From: Herbinix sp.
GTDB taxonomy: Bacteria > Bacillota > Clostridia > Lachnospirales > Lachnospiraceae
Assembly: GCA_029240245.1 (NCBI GenBank)
Contig: JARBTJ010000004.1
Coordinates: forward strand, 154,277 to 218,276
Direction: 5' to 3'
DNA: 64,000 nt
Shown here in pieces: positions 10,008 through 17,609 of the stretch. Both the position numbers and the translations under genes were made by a program. Numbering within the stretch: position 1 is the stretch's first letter; each line of letters opens with the position of its first letter. The notes beneath the pieces were generated by a model, which made no database searches, had not been told where the DNA came from, and saw only the letters and a program-made list of their open reading frames with translations.

Positions 10008-10562
10008 ATGGACAGTATCAGATTAATGATGGAGGAACACCAATATATTTTAAGGATGCTAACGGTTGTCCGAAAGGCCTGCTACCGGATTTTAAAGGGT
10101 GAGGCCATCAACTACGAAGATTTTGACCGAATGATCGATTTCATACGTAATTACGCGGATGCCCATCATCACGGAAAAGAAGAGAAGCTTTTATTTAATG
10201 AAATGGTGGAGCATTTGGGCCCTCTCGGCAATAAGCTGATTACTCACGGAATGTTGGTGGAGCATGATTTTGGCAGATTGTATATGAAAGAACTGAAGGA
10301 AGCCATGGACCGTGTACAGAACGGGGATGATATCAGTAAGCTTGATGTGATCGCCAATGCCATCAGCTATACTCATCTTCTCAAACGGCATATTGAAAAA
10401 GAAGATTCCGTCGTTTATACCTTTGCCGAACGCCAGCTTTCAAAAGAAATTTTAGATAAGGTAAATGAAAAGACTGCAGAGTTTGAAACCTCTGCCCTAA
10501 AACAGGGAACTCAGGAGCAATATCTGAACCTGTTAAAGAGTCTTGAGGAAAAGTACAGATAA
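10008..10562 (+). CDS. Hemerythrin HHE-domain protein
   Basis: A 184-residue helical protein of the hemerythrin cation-binding family, expected to hold a di-iron centre. Likely ligands are spread over the helices: His11 in EEHQYIL, the HHHGKEE block near residue 50, HGMLVEHDF near 82 and HLLKRHIEKEDSVVY near 120. Such proteins bind O2 or NO or act in iron-sulfur repair. ATG 10008 was chosen because AAGGTGG lies 10 bases upstream; the ATG at 9987 precedes that site. Its position behind hcp points to oxygen or nitrosative stress. Family assignment is good; the ligand and role are inferred. Confidence 0.86.
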   Translation: MDSIRLMMEEHQYILRMLTVVRKACYRILKGEAINYEDFDRMIDFIRNYADAHHHGKEEKLLFNEMVEHLGPLGNKLITHGMLVEHDFGRLYMKELKEAMDRVQNGDDISKLDVIANAISYTHLLKRHIEKEDSVVYTFAERQLSKEILDKVNEKTAEFETSALKQGTQEQYLNLLKSLEEKYR

Positions 10563-10583
10563 TAATTCATAGTAAAAGTGAAT

Positions 10584-10672
10584 CGCCATATTTCATAGAC
10601 AGAAAGCATAATCTCATCCTTAATCATCAGATGCAGAACATAATGCTTAAAGCCTAGGAAGTATGGCGTTTT
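10584..10672 (+). terminator. Long hairpin after the hemerythrin gene, possible terminator
   Basis: CGCCATATTTC (10584-10594) pairs with GAAGTATGGCG (10658-10668) apart from one G-U, and an inner AAGCAT/ATGCTT stem nests within. TTTTC follows. The loop is long for a simple terminator. A separate 7-3-7 palindrome, CTTAAGG-TAT-CCTTAAG, lies at 10703-10719. The remainder of the 404-base gap up to the methyltransferase shows no gene. Confidence 0.5.
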
Positions 10673-10966
10673 CTGATGTATAAACAATTTCCTTAATAAT
10701 AACTTAAGGTATCCTTAAGAATACATTGCCGCAAGCAGAATAATATGTTAATAGAATCATGTATTTATATCAATCGGGTCATGTTGCCCATTACCCTACG
10801 AGTAACCCTGTACGACTGAGACGCCATTTACTACATTTCTTCCATATTTTTCTTGGTTTTTTTCCAAATTTATGCTATCATTGCATATAAGAAGCTCCCT
10901 TAACAAGTACGACCAGCTACCTTTTGTTGTTAATCCTATTATGATCCACGGGAAGGAGGATACGTA

Positions 10967-11746
10967 ATGATTGATGTTAATTCCATAGAAAACTATCTGC
11001 TGATTCACGGTGACTGCATGGAGAAACTAAAGGATATCCCGGATGCATGCATCGAACTGATTCTTTGCGATCCTCCCTATAATCTTGCCAAGTACTCCAC
11101 CGGTAACATGAAATTTGAATGGCGAAATGATATCAATAACGATGTGGCTAAATGGGATCTGCACGAGCTGGCACCGATTGATTTACTAGGTGAGTTTAAG
11201 CGGGTACTTTCTCCCACCGGCAATATTTTTGTATTTACCAGTTATAACATGATCGGAAAATGGCATGAAGCCTTTGACAGTGAATTTGATACCTTTCAAT
11301 TCATGGTATGGCATAAAATCAACCCGGTTCCCAATATCAGAAAATCCTCTTTTCTAAACAGCTGTGAGCTGATCGTCTGCATGTGGAATAAGGGGCATAC
11401 CTGGAATTTTTCCAAGCAGAATGAAATGCATAATTTTATCGAATGTCCCATCTGCCTAGGGCGTGAACGTTTAAAAGCTCCGAAGCATCCGACTCAGAAA
11501 CCGGTTAAGGTATTAAAGCATATTATCAAAATAGCCAGCAACGAAAATGATCTGGTCCTTGATATGTTTATGGGGGTTGGTTCCACCGGTGTTGCTGCCA
11601 GAGAATTAAACAGACGCTTTCTCGGGGTCGAAATCGACGATGATTATTTTAAGGCCTGCGAAACCAGAATGCAGAAAGTAGAGGATGATATCAGCAAGCG
11701 AAAGGAACACCCAGTGAGGATATCACACCTATCGAATGGCGGCTAA
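10967..11746 (+). CDS. Orphan DNA methyltransferase (N4-cytosine or N6-adenine)
   Basis: A 259-residue S-adenosylmethionine-dependent DNA methyltransferase. The catalytic motif IV DPPYNL is near residue 35 and the SAM-binding motif DMFMGVGSTGVAA near 203, preceded by HPTQKPVKVLKHII. The order catalytic motif first, SAM motif last is that of the beta class. ECPICLGR near 160 could be half of a metal site. GGAAGGAGG lies about 8 bases before ATG 10967. There is no restriction endonuclease or specificity subunit nearby, so it is probably a solitary regulatory or protective enzyme; the target sequence cannot be read. Its end overlaps the convergent gene at 11743 by 4 bases. Confidence 0.88.
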   Translation: MIDVNSIENYLLIHGDCMEKLKDIPDACIELILCDPPYNLAKYSTGNMKFEWRNDINNDVAKWDLHELAPIDLLGEFKRVLSPTGNIFVFTSYNMIGKWHEAFDSEFDTFQFMVWHKINPVPNIRKSSFLNSCELIVCMWNKGHTWNFSKQNEMHNFIECPICLGRERLKAPKHPTQKPVKVLKHIIKIASNENDLVLDMFMGVGSTGVAARELNRRFLGVEIDDDYFKACETRMQKVEDDISKRKEHPVRISHLSNGG

Positions 11747-12024
11747 TTGTCTTTCATCTTTTTATCGAAATCATTTACTAAGACCCATTGATGCGTCCCG
11801 ATATGGTATTTTATCGTTATCATTTGCTTACAGTCTCCGCGCAGAATGTTACAGCAATAAAGAAGTACGGAAATTCCCGCATATTTTTCTTCCTTGCTGA
11901 ACACAATGCTTTCAATTTTATAAGTCTGCAGGATATGCCTCTCATCCTCTAAACGGATATAATTAGGCTTAATCTTACCCTGCACATTAAAGGTTGCTAT
12001 CACATCCACAGGCATGGTAGACAT
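11743..12024 (-). CDS. Unknown small protein coupled to DNA polymerase IV
   Basis: A 93-residue protein (MSTMPVDVIATFNVQGKIKP) that I do not recognise with certainty. It has no signal peptide or membrane segment; a beta-rich pattern with YIRLEDERHILQTYKIESI is visible. Its ATG overlaps the dinB stop by one base (TAATG), so translation is probably coupled and the gene should be induced with dinB through the LexA box. Small genes placed with Y-family polymerases are frequent in Clostridia, which makes a DNA-damage role plausible, but this is inference. Confidence 0.7.
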   Translation of the reverse strand: MSTMPVDVIATFNVQGKIKPNYIRLEDERHILQTYKIESIVFSKEEKYAGISVLLYCCNILRGDCKQMITIKYHIGTHQWVLVNDFDKKMKDN

Positions 12025-13283
12025 TATTTAATCCCTTCTTTATAGTTAGGTTTTCGTTTTTCCGGTGTTATACCGCCGGCCATATGGTAAATCCGATTAT
12101 TTAAAAATATGGCACGCATGATGGAGTTCTCACCATACCGTTCCCTGATATTATCCACTGCCACATCAAGCTTTGATAATCGCTCGTAACGGTTCATATC
12201 GAATAAATTAAGCTGTCTTATGGAATCCCCTTTTACTACCTTGCTCGTATGAATCCCCAGTTTACGAACCGGCAATCCATCCCATAACTCATCAAATAGC
12301 CTGCAAGCCGCCTTGTGAATCTCGTTCGTTGTGTTAGTGGCTGAAAATAAGGTCATCTGGTGGGAAGCATGGTGAAACTCAAAATCCACGATGCTTACGG
12401 CAACCACCGTAGCCATTACGGAATCTGCCCGTAGTCTGGTACAGACGGTTTCTGATAAAGATAACAGTATCATCTTCGCCGCACCTTCCTCATCCACATC
12501 AAAGGCAATCGTCGTAGAGTTGCCATAGCCTTTATTGGCTGGGGTCTCACTCGCCACTAGAGATACATCCACTCCGTTGGCAAAGGCATAAATTACCTCA
12601 CCATATTTTTTAAAATGTGCTCTTAATATATTCAGATCTGTTCTGGCCAATTCACCTATGGTATTAATGCCAAGAGCATGGAGCTTTTTCTTCGTAGCAT
12701 GCCCCACATAAAACAACTCCTCTACCGGAAGTCTCCAAAGCTTCTTTTCCATCTCCTCCGGAAACAGGGTATGAACCAGATTCGGTTTCTTAAAATCGGA
12801 GGCCATCTTTGCCAACAGCTTATTGGAGGAAATACCCACATTCACGGTAAATCCAAGTTCGTCGTAGATTCTATCCTTAATTAAATTCGCCGCAACCACT
12901 GCGGAACCATATAAACCTATGGTTCCCGTCATATCACAATAGGCTTCATCCACCGAATACTGTTCCACACACGGCGAAAACTCCTTAAGAATTTCCATGA
13001 AGGCTTTGGAGCTGGTTTCGTAAAGATCATAATGGGGCGGAACCAATACCAACTGCGGACAAAGCTTCAGGGCATCATTGATCGTATCACCGGTTCTTAC
13101 CCCGTATTTTTTTGCGGGCGTAGATTTGGCCAGAATAATACCATGCCGCTTCTTAATGTCACCGCCCACGGCTGAAGGTATCTCCCTTAAATCCGTCGTT
13201 TCTCCCAGGATGTGCAGTCGATAAACGGCTTCCCAACTCAGGAAAGCCGAATTAACATCAATATGAAATATTATTTTTTCCAT
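12024..13283 (-). CDS. dinB: DNA polymerase IV, Y family
   Basis: A 419-residue translesion polymerase. Catalytic residues are visible in FHIDVNSAFLSWEA (first Asp, near residue 7) and YSVDEAYCDMT (Asp-Glu pair near 110). A helix-hairpin-helix like stretch VGHATKKKLHALGINTIGEL follows, and the little-finger domain fills the C-terminal part. LNLFD near the end resembles a beta-clamp-binding motif. ATG 13283 was chosen because AAAGGAGA lies 7 bases upstream and the product then begins MEKIIFHIDVNS. A LexA-type box is centred about 37 bases upstream, so SOS control is expected. Confidence 0.94.
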   Translation of the reverse strand: MEKIIFHIDVNSAFLSWEAVYRLHILGETTDLREIPSAVGGDIKKRHGIILAKSTPAKKYGVRTGDTINDALKLCPQLVLVPPHYDLYETSSKAFMEILKEFSPCVEQYSVDEAYCDMTGTIGLYGSAVVAANLIKDRIYDELGFTVNVGISSNKLLAKMASDFKKPNLVHTLFPEEMEKKLWRLPVEELFYVGHATKKKLHALGINTIGELARTDLNILRAHFKKYGEVIYAFANGVDVSLVASETPANKGYGNSTTIAFDVDEEGAAKMILLSLSETVCTRLRADSVMATVVAVSIVDFEFHHASHQMTLFSATNTTNEIHKAACRLFDELWDGLPVRKLGIHTSKVVKGDSIRQLNLFDMNRYERLSKLDVAVDNIRERYGENSIMRAIFLNNRIYHMAGGITPEKRKPNYKEGIK

Positions 13284-13313
13284 ACATATGTTCTCCTTTG
13301 ACATCATTATATC

Positions 13314-13327
13314 AGAACGGATGTTCG
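13314..13327 (-). promoter_or_regulatory. lexA box: LexA (SOS) box of dinB
   Basis: On the minus strand CGAAC-ATCC-GTTCT matches the Gram-positive LexA/DinR operator CGAACNNNNGTTYG/C in all but the last base. It sits 30 bases upstream of the dinB start, in the expected promoter region. Confidence 0.82.
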
Positions 13328-13338
13328 ATGTAAAGAGT

Positions 13339-13382
13339 ATATTTTTGTAAATTATATTTTTGTAAATTTATTTTTGTAAATT
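13339..13382. repeat. Three tandem AT-rich repeats
   Basis: ATATTTTTGTAAATT occurs at 13339-13353 and 13354-13368, and a 14-base copy lacking the first base occurs at 13369-13382. The array lies between the dinB LexA box and the promoter of the structured RNA. It may be a binding array, an UP-like element for the divergent promoters, or a slippage product. Confidence 0.85.
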
Positions 13383-13400
13383 ATTTTATATCTTATATAA

Positions 13401-13429
13401 TTGACACAAATTTCTATTTTTTATATAAT
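13401..13429 (+). promoter_or_regulatory. Perfect-consensus sigma-A promoter of the structured RNA
   Basis: TTGACA (13401-13406), 17 bases, TATAAT (13424-13429): an exact match to the consensus with optimal spacing. The start is expected near 13436. Confidence 0.85.
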
Positions 13430-13435
13430 ACATTT

Positions 13436-13650
13436 GTGATGATATTAAAAAGGGGTGTTGAAATCCGACATACTTGACATTGCATAACCGGTAATGTAAG
13501 TGTGCTGTGGAAATGATTTGTAAGCATAATTTAACAGAAAATTTAGGCTGTTTTGTAACGGCTTTGTTTCTATGCAATTATGTTTCCATCATGTTCCACA
13601 CTTACTGCATTTGTATGTATCAGCTGTGGAACATTCCACAGCTTTTTTTA
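13436..13650 (+). ncRNA. Unidentified structured RNA, about 215 nt, or leader of the downstream methyltransferase
   Basis: Between a perfect promoter and an intrinsic terminator there is no convincing ORF, but three adjacent hairpins tile the transcript. H1 is 13469-13504 (CAUACUU and ACAUU pair with AAUGU and AAGUGUG, 11-nt loop). H2 is 13506-13600, closed by UGUGGAA-AUGAU against AUCAU-g-UUCCACA, with an inner GCAUA/UAUGC stem. H3 is the terminator. UUCCACA at 13594-13600 can pair either with 13506-13512 or with UGUGGAA in the 5' arm of H3, the form of a terminator/antiterminator switch. It matches no riboswitch, 6S or T-box consensus I know. The 181 bases after the terminator lead to the gene at 13832. 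Confidence 0.68.
13622..13650 (+). terminator. Intrinsic terminator of the structured RNA
   Basis: AGCTGTGGA (13622-13630) pairs perfectly with TCCACAGCT (13635-13643) around a 4-base loop and is followed by TTTTTT. Confidence 0.88.
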
Positions 13651-13831
13651 TGCGACAAAACCATAGGAAAAACGGATCAGGATATCATCACAAAATGCAC
13701 CCAAGTTAAGACAGATCTCTTAGCCTCACTTACATTATGAGCCTCTTGCGTACCCAGATAACATCAGCAGCATGACATGAACTACTTTGTAATGCCCATC
13801 CATTAATATGTATAGAAGGAGAATATAACCT

Positions 13832-14677
13832 ATGAACGAACTACTACTTCATTATGTAAACCAAAGACCCGATTTATTCGCACCAAGCACCTCAAAATTT
13901 TGGGATGATGAACATATCTCAAAAGGAATGTTAGAAGCACATCTAAACCCTAACTGGGAAGCTGCTACCAGAAAATATGATTTTGTAAAGAAATCCGTCG
14001 AATGGATTAAGACGATATGTGAGCCTATAAAACGTCCGAAATTATTAGATCTCGGCTGCGGTCCGGGAATCTATGCCGAGTTGTTTGCGGATGCCGGATT
14101 CGTAGTGACCGGTATCGATCTATCGCCTCGTTCTATCCGTTACGCTTCGGAACATGCTGAGAACGGCGATAAAGATATAAACTATCTCTGCCGTAATTAC
14201 CTTACGATATCTTATGAACAGGAATTTGATGTTATCACATTAATCTACTGTGATTTTGGAGTTTTAAGTGATGGGGAAAGAGAAGCACTTCTTAACAACG
14301 TATACCGGGCTTTAAAGCCGGGCGGCCTTTTTATTGTAGACGCATTTACCGAAACAGAATATGAAGGTAGGCCTGAGACAAAAAGTTGGGAATATAGTAA
14401 AAGTGGCTTTTGGAGCGATCATCCTCATGTATGTCTTGAGTCCTTCTATCGTTATGACGCTTATAATACTTATGCAGACCAATATGTGATTGTTGGAAAC
14501 GATGGGGAAGAATGCTATAACCTATGGAATCATGCATTTTCGCCAGAAGAAATGCAAAAGGATTTAAGGCATGCCGGATTTGATACCGTTACGATATATA
14601 GTGATGTAGCCGGTGAGGTATATCATCCAAATAGTAAAACAATGTGCGCTGTTGCTGACAAAACAAGCCTTTCCTAA
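13832..14677 (+). CDS. Class I SAM-dependent methyltransferase, substrate unknown
   Basis: A 281-residue protein with a Rossmann methyltransferase core from about residue 55. Motif I LLDLGCGPGIYAELFADAG, motif II VTGIDLSPRSIRYA, motif IV FDVITLIYCDFGVL and the block RALKPGGLFIVDAF are all visible. The N-terminal 55 residues and the C-terminal SPEEMQKDLRHAGF element resemble small-molecule methyltransferases. The substrate cannot be read. AGAAGGAGA lies 10 bases before the ATG. The structured RNA at 13436-13650 ends 181 bases upstream and may be its leader; no strong separate promoter is seen between them. Confidence 0.88.
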   Translation: MNELLLHYVNQRPDLFAPSTSKFWDDEHISKGMLEAHLNPNWEAATRKYDFVKKSVEWIKTICEPIKRPKLLDLGCGPGIYAELFADAGFVVTGIDLSPRSIRYASEHAENGDKDINYLCRNYLTISYEQEFDVITLIYCDFGVLSDGEREALLNNVYRALKPGGLFIVDAFTETEYEGRPETKSWEYSKSGFWSDHPHVCLESFYRYDAYNTYADQYVIVGNDGEECYNLWNHAFSPEEMQKDLRHAGFDTVTIYSDVAGEVYHPNSKTMCAVADKTSLS

Positions 14678-14798
14678 GAAGCTATTCAGAAGAGACCGTT
14701 GATGATAATTATGAAACTATTGCTATAGCAACGTACGCTGTCAGTAATTAGAGCGAAGGTTTTTTATTAAACAGGATGATAGAGAGCATTCATTGATT

Positions 14799-14840
14799 AA
14801 CCCTGCCGGAAGGGTTTGAAAAGTACTATCCGGCAGGGTT
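14799..14840. terminator. Perfect 12-bp inverted repeat between convergent genes
   Basis: AACCCTGCCGGA (14799-14810) and TCCGGCAGGGTT (14829-14840) are exact complements with an 18-base loop. Neither side has a clear T run, so it may be a weak bidirectional terminator or an mRNA 3'-end stabiliser for the methyltransferase and SRAP genes. Confidence 0.5.
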
Positions 14841-14895
14841 ATAGTTGGCATTAAACTCACATGTCATAAGAAAGATCCTTAATTAAATTAACCGC

Positions 14896-15462
14896 TTATA
14901 CTGCCTCTCTGATTAACTGGGGCGGTACCCTCTTTAAGATCTCGTTGGTTGCATTGTAGTCCGTAATCCAGGTTTCGATCTCGTTCCTTGGAATAATAAG
15001 CGGCATGCGGTTATGCACCTCCCTCATAGATTCATTCGCGTCCGTAGTTAGAATTACATAGCGCATTTCATCCCGGTAATAGGTGTACAGCCCCGCCATA
15101 TAAAGGGCATTGGTTCCTTCCAAACGGAACATGAATTTCTGTTTATTGGCATCCCATTCATAAAAACCCGTCGTGGGTACGATACAGCGCCTGTTTATGA
15201 GGCTGTCCCGGAAGGTTTTCTTCTCAAAGGCAGTCTCCGATCTTGCATTAATGATAACACCCTTTTGATCAAATTTCGGAAACCCCCAGGTACTTAACAC
15301 AGGGGAAACCTCTTTCTTTTCCTCAATTAGGATCGGGGCCAGATTTGTCGGATAGACCTCTCCGGTTCTGGCCTCCTTCCCTTGAAATTTGGCATTTATT
15401 TTTTCAAGAATCTCTAAAACCTCGTCACTTTGTTCCACCGTAAAATTATACCTGCCGCACAT
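14896..15462 (-). CDS. SRAP / YedK-family abasic-site DNA-protein crosslink protein
   Basis: A 189-residue SOS-response-associated peptidase (HMCES/YedK family). Family members attach Cys2 covalently to abasic sites in single-stranded DNA. ATG 15462 gives MCGRYNF, placing the required Cys at position 2; the longer reading to 15501 would hide it and was rejected. The other active-site blocks are visible: INARSETAFEK, RRCIVPTTGFYEWD with the catalytic Glu, and VHNRMPLII with the His. No LexA box was seen just upstream. It lies convergent to the methyltransferase. Confidence 0.93.
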   Translation of the reverse strand: MCGRYNFTVEQSDEVLEILEKINAKFQGKEARTGEVYPTNLAPILIEEKKEVSPVLSTWGFPKFDQKGVIINARSETAFEKKTFRDSLINRRCIVPTTGFYEWDANKQKFMFRLEGTNALYMAGLYTYYRDEMRYVILTTDANESMREVHNRMPLIIPRNEIETWITDYNATNEILKRVPPQLIREAV

Positions 15463-15698
15463 ATTGTCCCTCGCTCTCCGATTACCCAGACAATCCTCCA
15501 TATTTCCTCTTAATTGCCGGTAATATCAATTGTTTAATAACACTCATAGCAAACCGTCTTTTCGTAGTATCATTTTACCACAAAAATAGGAAAAGTAGTA
15601 TAACTCCGATCCTAAAATGTAAATTCCCAAAGCTTTATGCAATCAGGAGATTTGCTTTAATTAAACACGAAGGAATAAGTAAAAAAGCAAAAAGACAT

Positions 15699-15726
15699 TT
15701 GACATTTTCACATTTTCTATTATGAT
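15699..15726 (+). promoter_or_regulatory. Sigma-A promoter of the DUF1846 gene
   Basis: TTGACA (15699-15704), 16 bases, TATGAT (15721-15726). The predicted leader is about 135 nt. The 409-base gap before the gene otherwise shows nothing recognisable. Confidence 0.65.
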
Positions 15727-15871
15727 AGAGTATGGTGTGGTTATTATAGCTACAAAACATCCCATTTATATTTATACACTACTATCCTATATCACTTAAC
15801 ATTATCCCTTATGATTAATAACGACAAAAATTTTGATACCTGAAACAAATGTATTCAAAGGAGGATACCAT

Positions 15872-17377
15872 ATGAAAACCGGCTTTGATCCCCAGAAGTA
15901 TATTGAGGAGCAATCTAAATTTATATTAGAAAGAGTCAACAACTATGACAAGCTTTATTTGGAGTTTGGTGGAAAGTTAATCGGCGACAAGCACGCAAAG
16001 AGAGTATTGCCGGGATTTGACGAGGATGCCAAGATAAAATTGCTTCAAAAGCTAAAGGATCAGGCAGAAATCATCATATGCGTATATGCAGGTGATATTG
16101 AGCGAAATAAAATCCGCGGTGATTTCGGAATCACCTATGATATGGAGGTACTTCGTTTACTGGATGATTTGCGCGGCTACGGTCTGGAAGTAAACAGCGT
16201 GGTAATCACACGCTATAATAAACAGCCTGCTACCACGGTATTTATCAACAAATTAGAGCGCCGCAACATTAAGGTGTATAAGCATTCTGAGATTCCCGGA
16301 TATCCGGCAGACGTGGATACGATCGTAAGCGAGAATGGATACGGTATTAATCCTTATGTCACAACTACCAAACCGATTGTTGTTGTCACTGCACCGGGTC
16401 CTAACAGTGGTAAACTTGCGACCTGCTTAAACCAGCTCTATCATGAATATCGACTGGGTCATTCCGCCGGATATTCCAAATTCGAGACCTTCCCGGTATG
16501 GAATCTTCCTTTAAAGCATCCGGTTAACATCGCTTATGAAGCTGCTACCATTGATTTAAAGGATGTTAACATGATTGATAATTTCCATTTTGAAAGATAT
16601 CATACGGTTACTATAAATTATAACAGAGACTTGGAAATGTTCCCCGTAATTAAACGTATTATTGAGAAAATTACCGGTAAAGAATCCATATACCAGTCTC
16701 CGACGGATATGGGTGTAAACCGCGTCGGCTTTGGTATCATGGATGATCCCTTGATAGCAGAAGCCTCCCGTCAGGAAATCATACGTAGATATTTTGCTAC
16801 TATTTGTGACTTTAAGAAAGGTTTACTCGATGAGGAATCCTTAAATCGCATGAAGGTTATTATGGAAGAGGTCCAGTTAAAGCAGGAGGACAGATCCTGT
16901 GTACTTCCGGCCAGAACCTATGCCGCCAAATTGAAGGAGTGCTGCGTTGATAATGAGACCGTCTCCGTAATCGCATTTGAACTGCCGGATGGCAAAATAC
17001 TCACCGGAAAAGGCTCCCCTACTATGGACTGCTGCTCTGCTGCAATATTAAATGCCATCAAATACCTTGCAGGTTTCAGCGATGATATTTATCTGCTGTC
17101 TCCGGTTATTTTAAATACAATTCGTTCCTTAAAGGAAAAGAATTTAAACAATAAGATTACCCATTTGAATGCACATGAAATTCTGATTGCTTTAAGTATT
17201 AGTGCAGTAACAAATCCTACCGCACAATTAGCTTATGAGAAGCTTTCCCTGCTAAAGGGTGTTCAGGCACATTCGACTGTAATGCTTAACCGCAATGATG
17301 AGCAGCTTTTAAAGAAGCTTGGCATCGACGTCACCTGCGATGCCGTATACCCTTCCGAAAACTTATATTATGTTTAG
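15872..17377 (+). CDS. DUF1846 (UPF0371) family protein
   Basis: A 501-residue cytoplasmic protein of a family widespread in Firmicutes whose biochemical role is not established. Typical family blocks are [19 protein letters not shown] at the N-terminus, the near-P-loop [23 protein letters not shown] near residue 175, and [26 protein letters not shown] 15872 follows GGAGG; an earlier ATG at 15833 lacks a site. The last codons and the stop are part of a 36-base tandem duplication (17346-17417). It has its own promoter and a strong terminator shared with the convergent foldase gene. Confidence 0.9.
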   Translation: MKTGFDPQKYIEEQSKFILERVNNYDKLYLEFGGKLIGDKHAKRVLPGFDEDAKIKLLQKLKDQAEIIICVYAGDIERNKIRGDFGITYDMEVLRLLDDLRGYGLEVNSVVITRYNKQPATTVFINKLERRNIKVYKHSEIPGYPADVDTIVSENGYGINPYVTTTKPIVVVTAPGPNSGKLATCLNQLYHEYRLGHSAGYSKFETFPVWNLPLKHPVNIAYEAATIDLKDVNMIDNFHFERYHTVTINYNRDLEMFPVIKRIIEKITGKESIYQSPTDMGVNRVGFGIMDDPLIAEASRQEIIRRYFATICDFKKGLLDEESLNRMKVIMEEVQLKQEDRSCVLPARTYAAKLKECCVDNETVSVIAFELPDGKILTGKGSPTMDCCSAAILNAIKYLAGFSDDIYLLSPVILNTIRSLKEKNLNNKITHLNAHEILIALSISAVTNPTAQLAYEKLSLLKGVQAHSTVMLNRNDEQLLKKLGIDVTCDAVYPSENLYYV

Positions 17378-17417
17378 GATTTATACCCTTCCGAAAACCT
17401 ATATTATGTTTAGGATT
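17346..17417. repeat. 36-bp tandem duplication at the 3' end of the DUF1846 gene
   Basis: The unit beginning TATACCCTTCCGAAAAC occurs at 17346-17381 and again at 17382-17417 with only two differences. The first copy encodes the last residues and stop of the DUF1846 protein, and the second is non-coding. A further GCTTCCGAAAA follows at about 17423. Confidence 0.88.
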
Positions 17418-17540
17418 CATGAGCTTCCGAAAAAGAATCTAATATAATGATCCTATCCTTAAAAACCGGTAGAAAAATGCCTCATGCTTAGATTCATCTA
17501 TGCACACCTGATGAATGTTCTCTTTGATTTCGTTGATGAA

Positions 17541-17592
17541 AAAACCCTGCCTATCTTTGGCTTATTGCACCAAAGGTAGGCAGGGTTTATTG
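17541..17592. terminator. Bidirectional terminator
   Basis: AAACCCTGCCTA-t-CTTTGG pairs with CCAAAG-g-TAGGCAGGGTTT around a short loop. T-rich stretches flank it on both strands, so it serves the convergent genes ending at 17377 and 17610. Confidence 0.85.
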
Positions 17593-17609
17593 TTATATGT
17601 TTAAACCAA

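Noticed and set aside
13436..13650. 6S RNA, T-box or other known leader
   Set aside because: The ends do not pair to give the single bubbled rod of 6S RNA, and no AGGGUGGNACCGCG T-box or other riboswitch core was seen. A covariance-model search is still needed.
13507..13740. 77-codon plus-strand frame within the structured RNA
   Set aside because: It starts with GTG without a ribosome site and runs straight through a strong terminator hairpin. The composition looks non-coding.
14799..14840. Transposon inverted repeat
   Set aside because: It is a perfect 12-bp inverted repeat, but only 18 bases separate the arms and no transposase or target duplication is present. It is a transcript-end hairpin.
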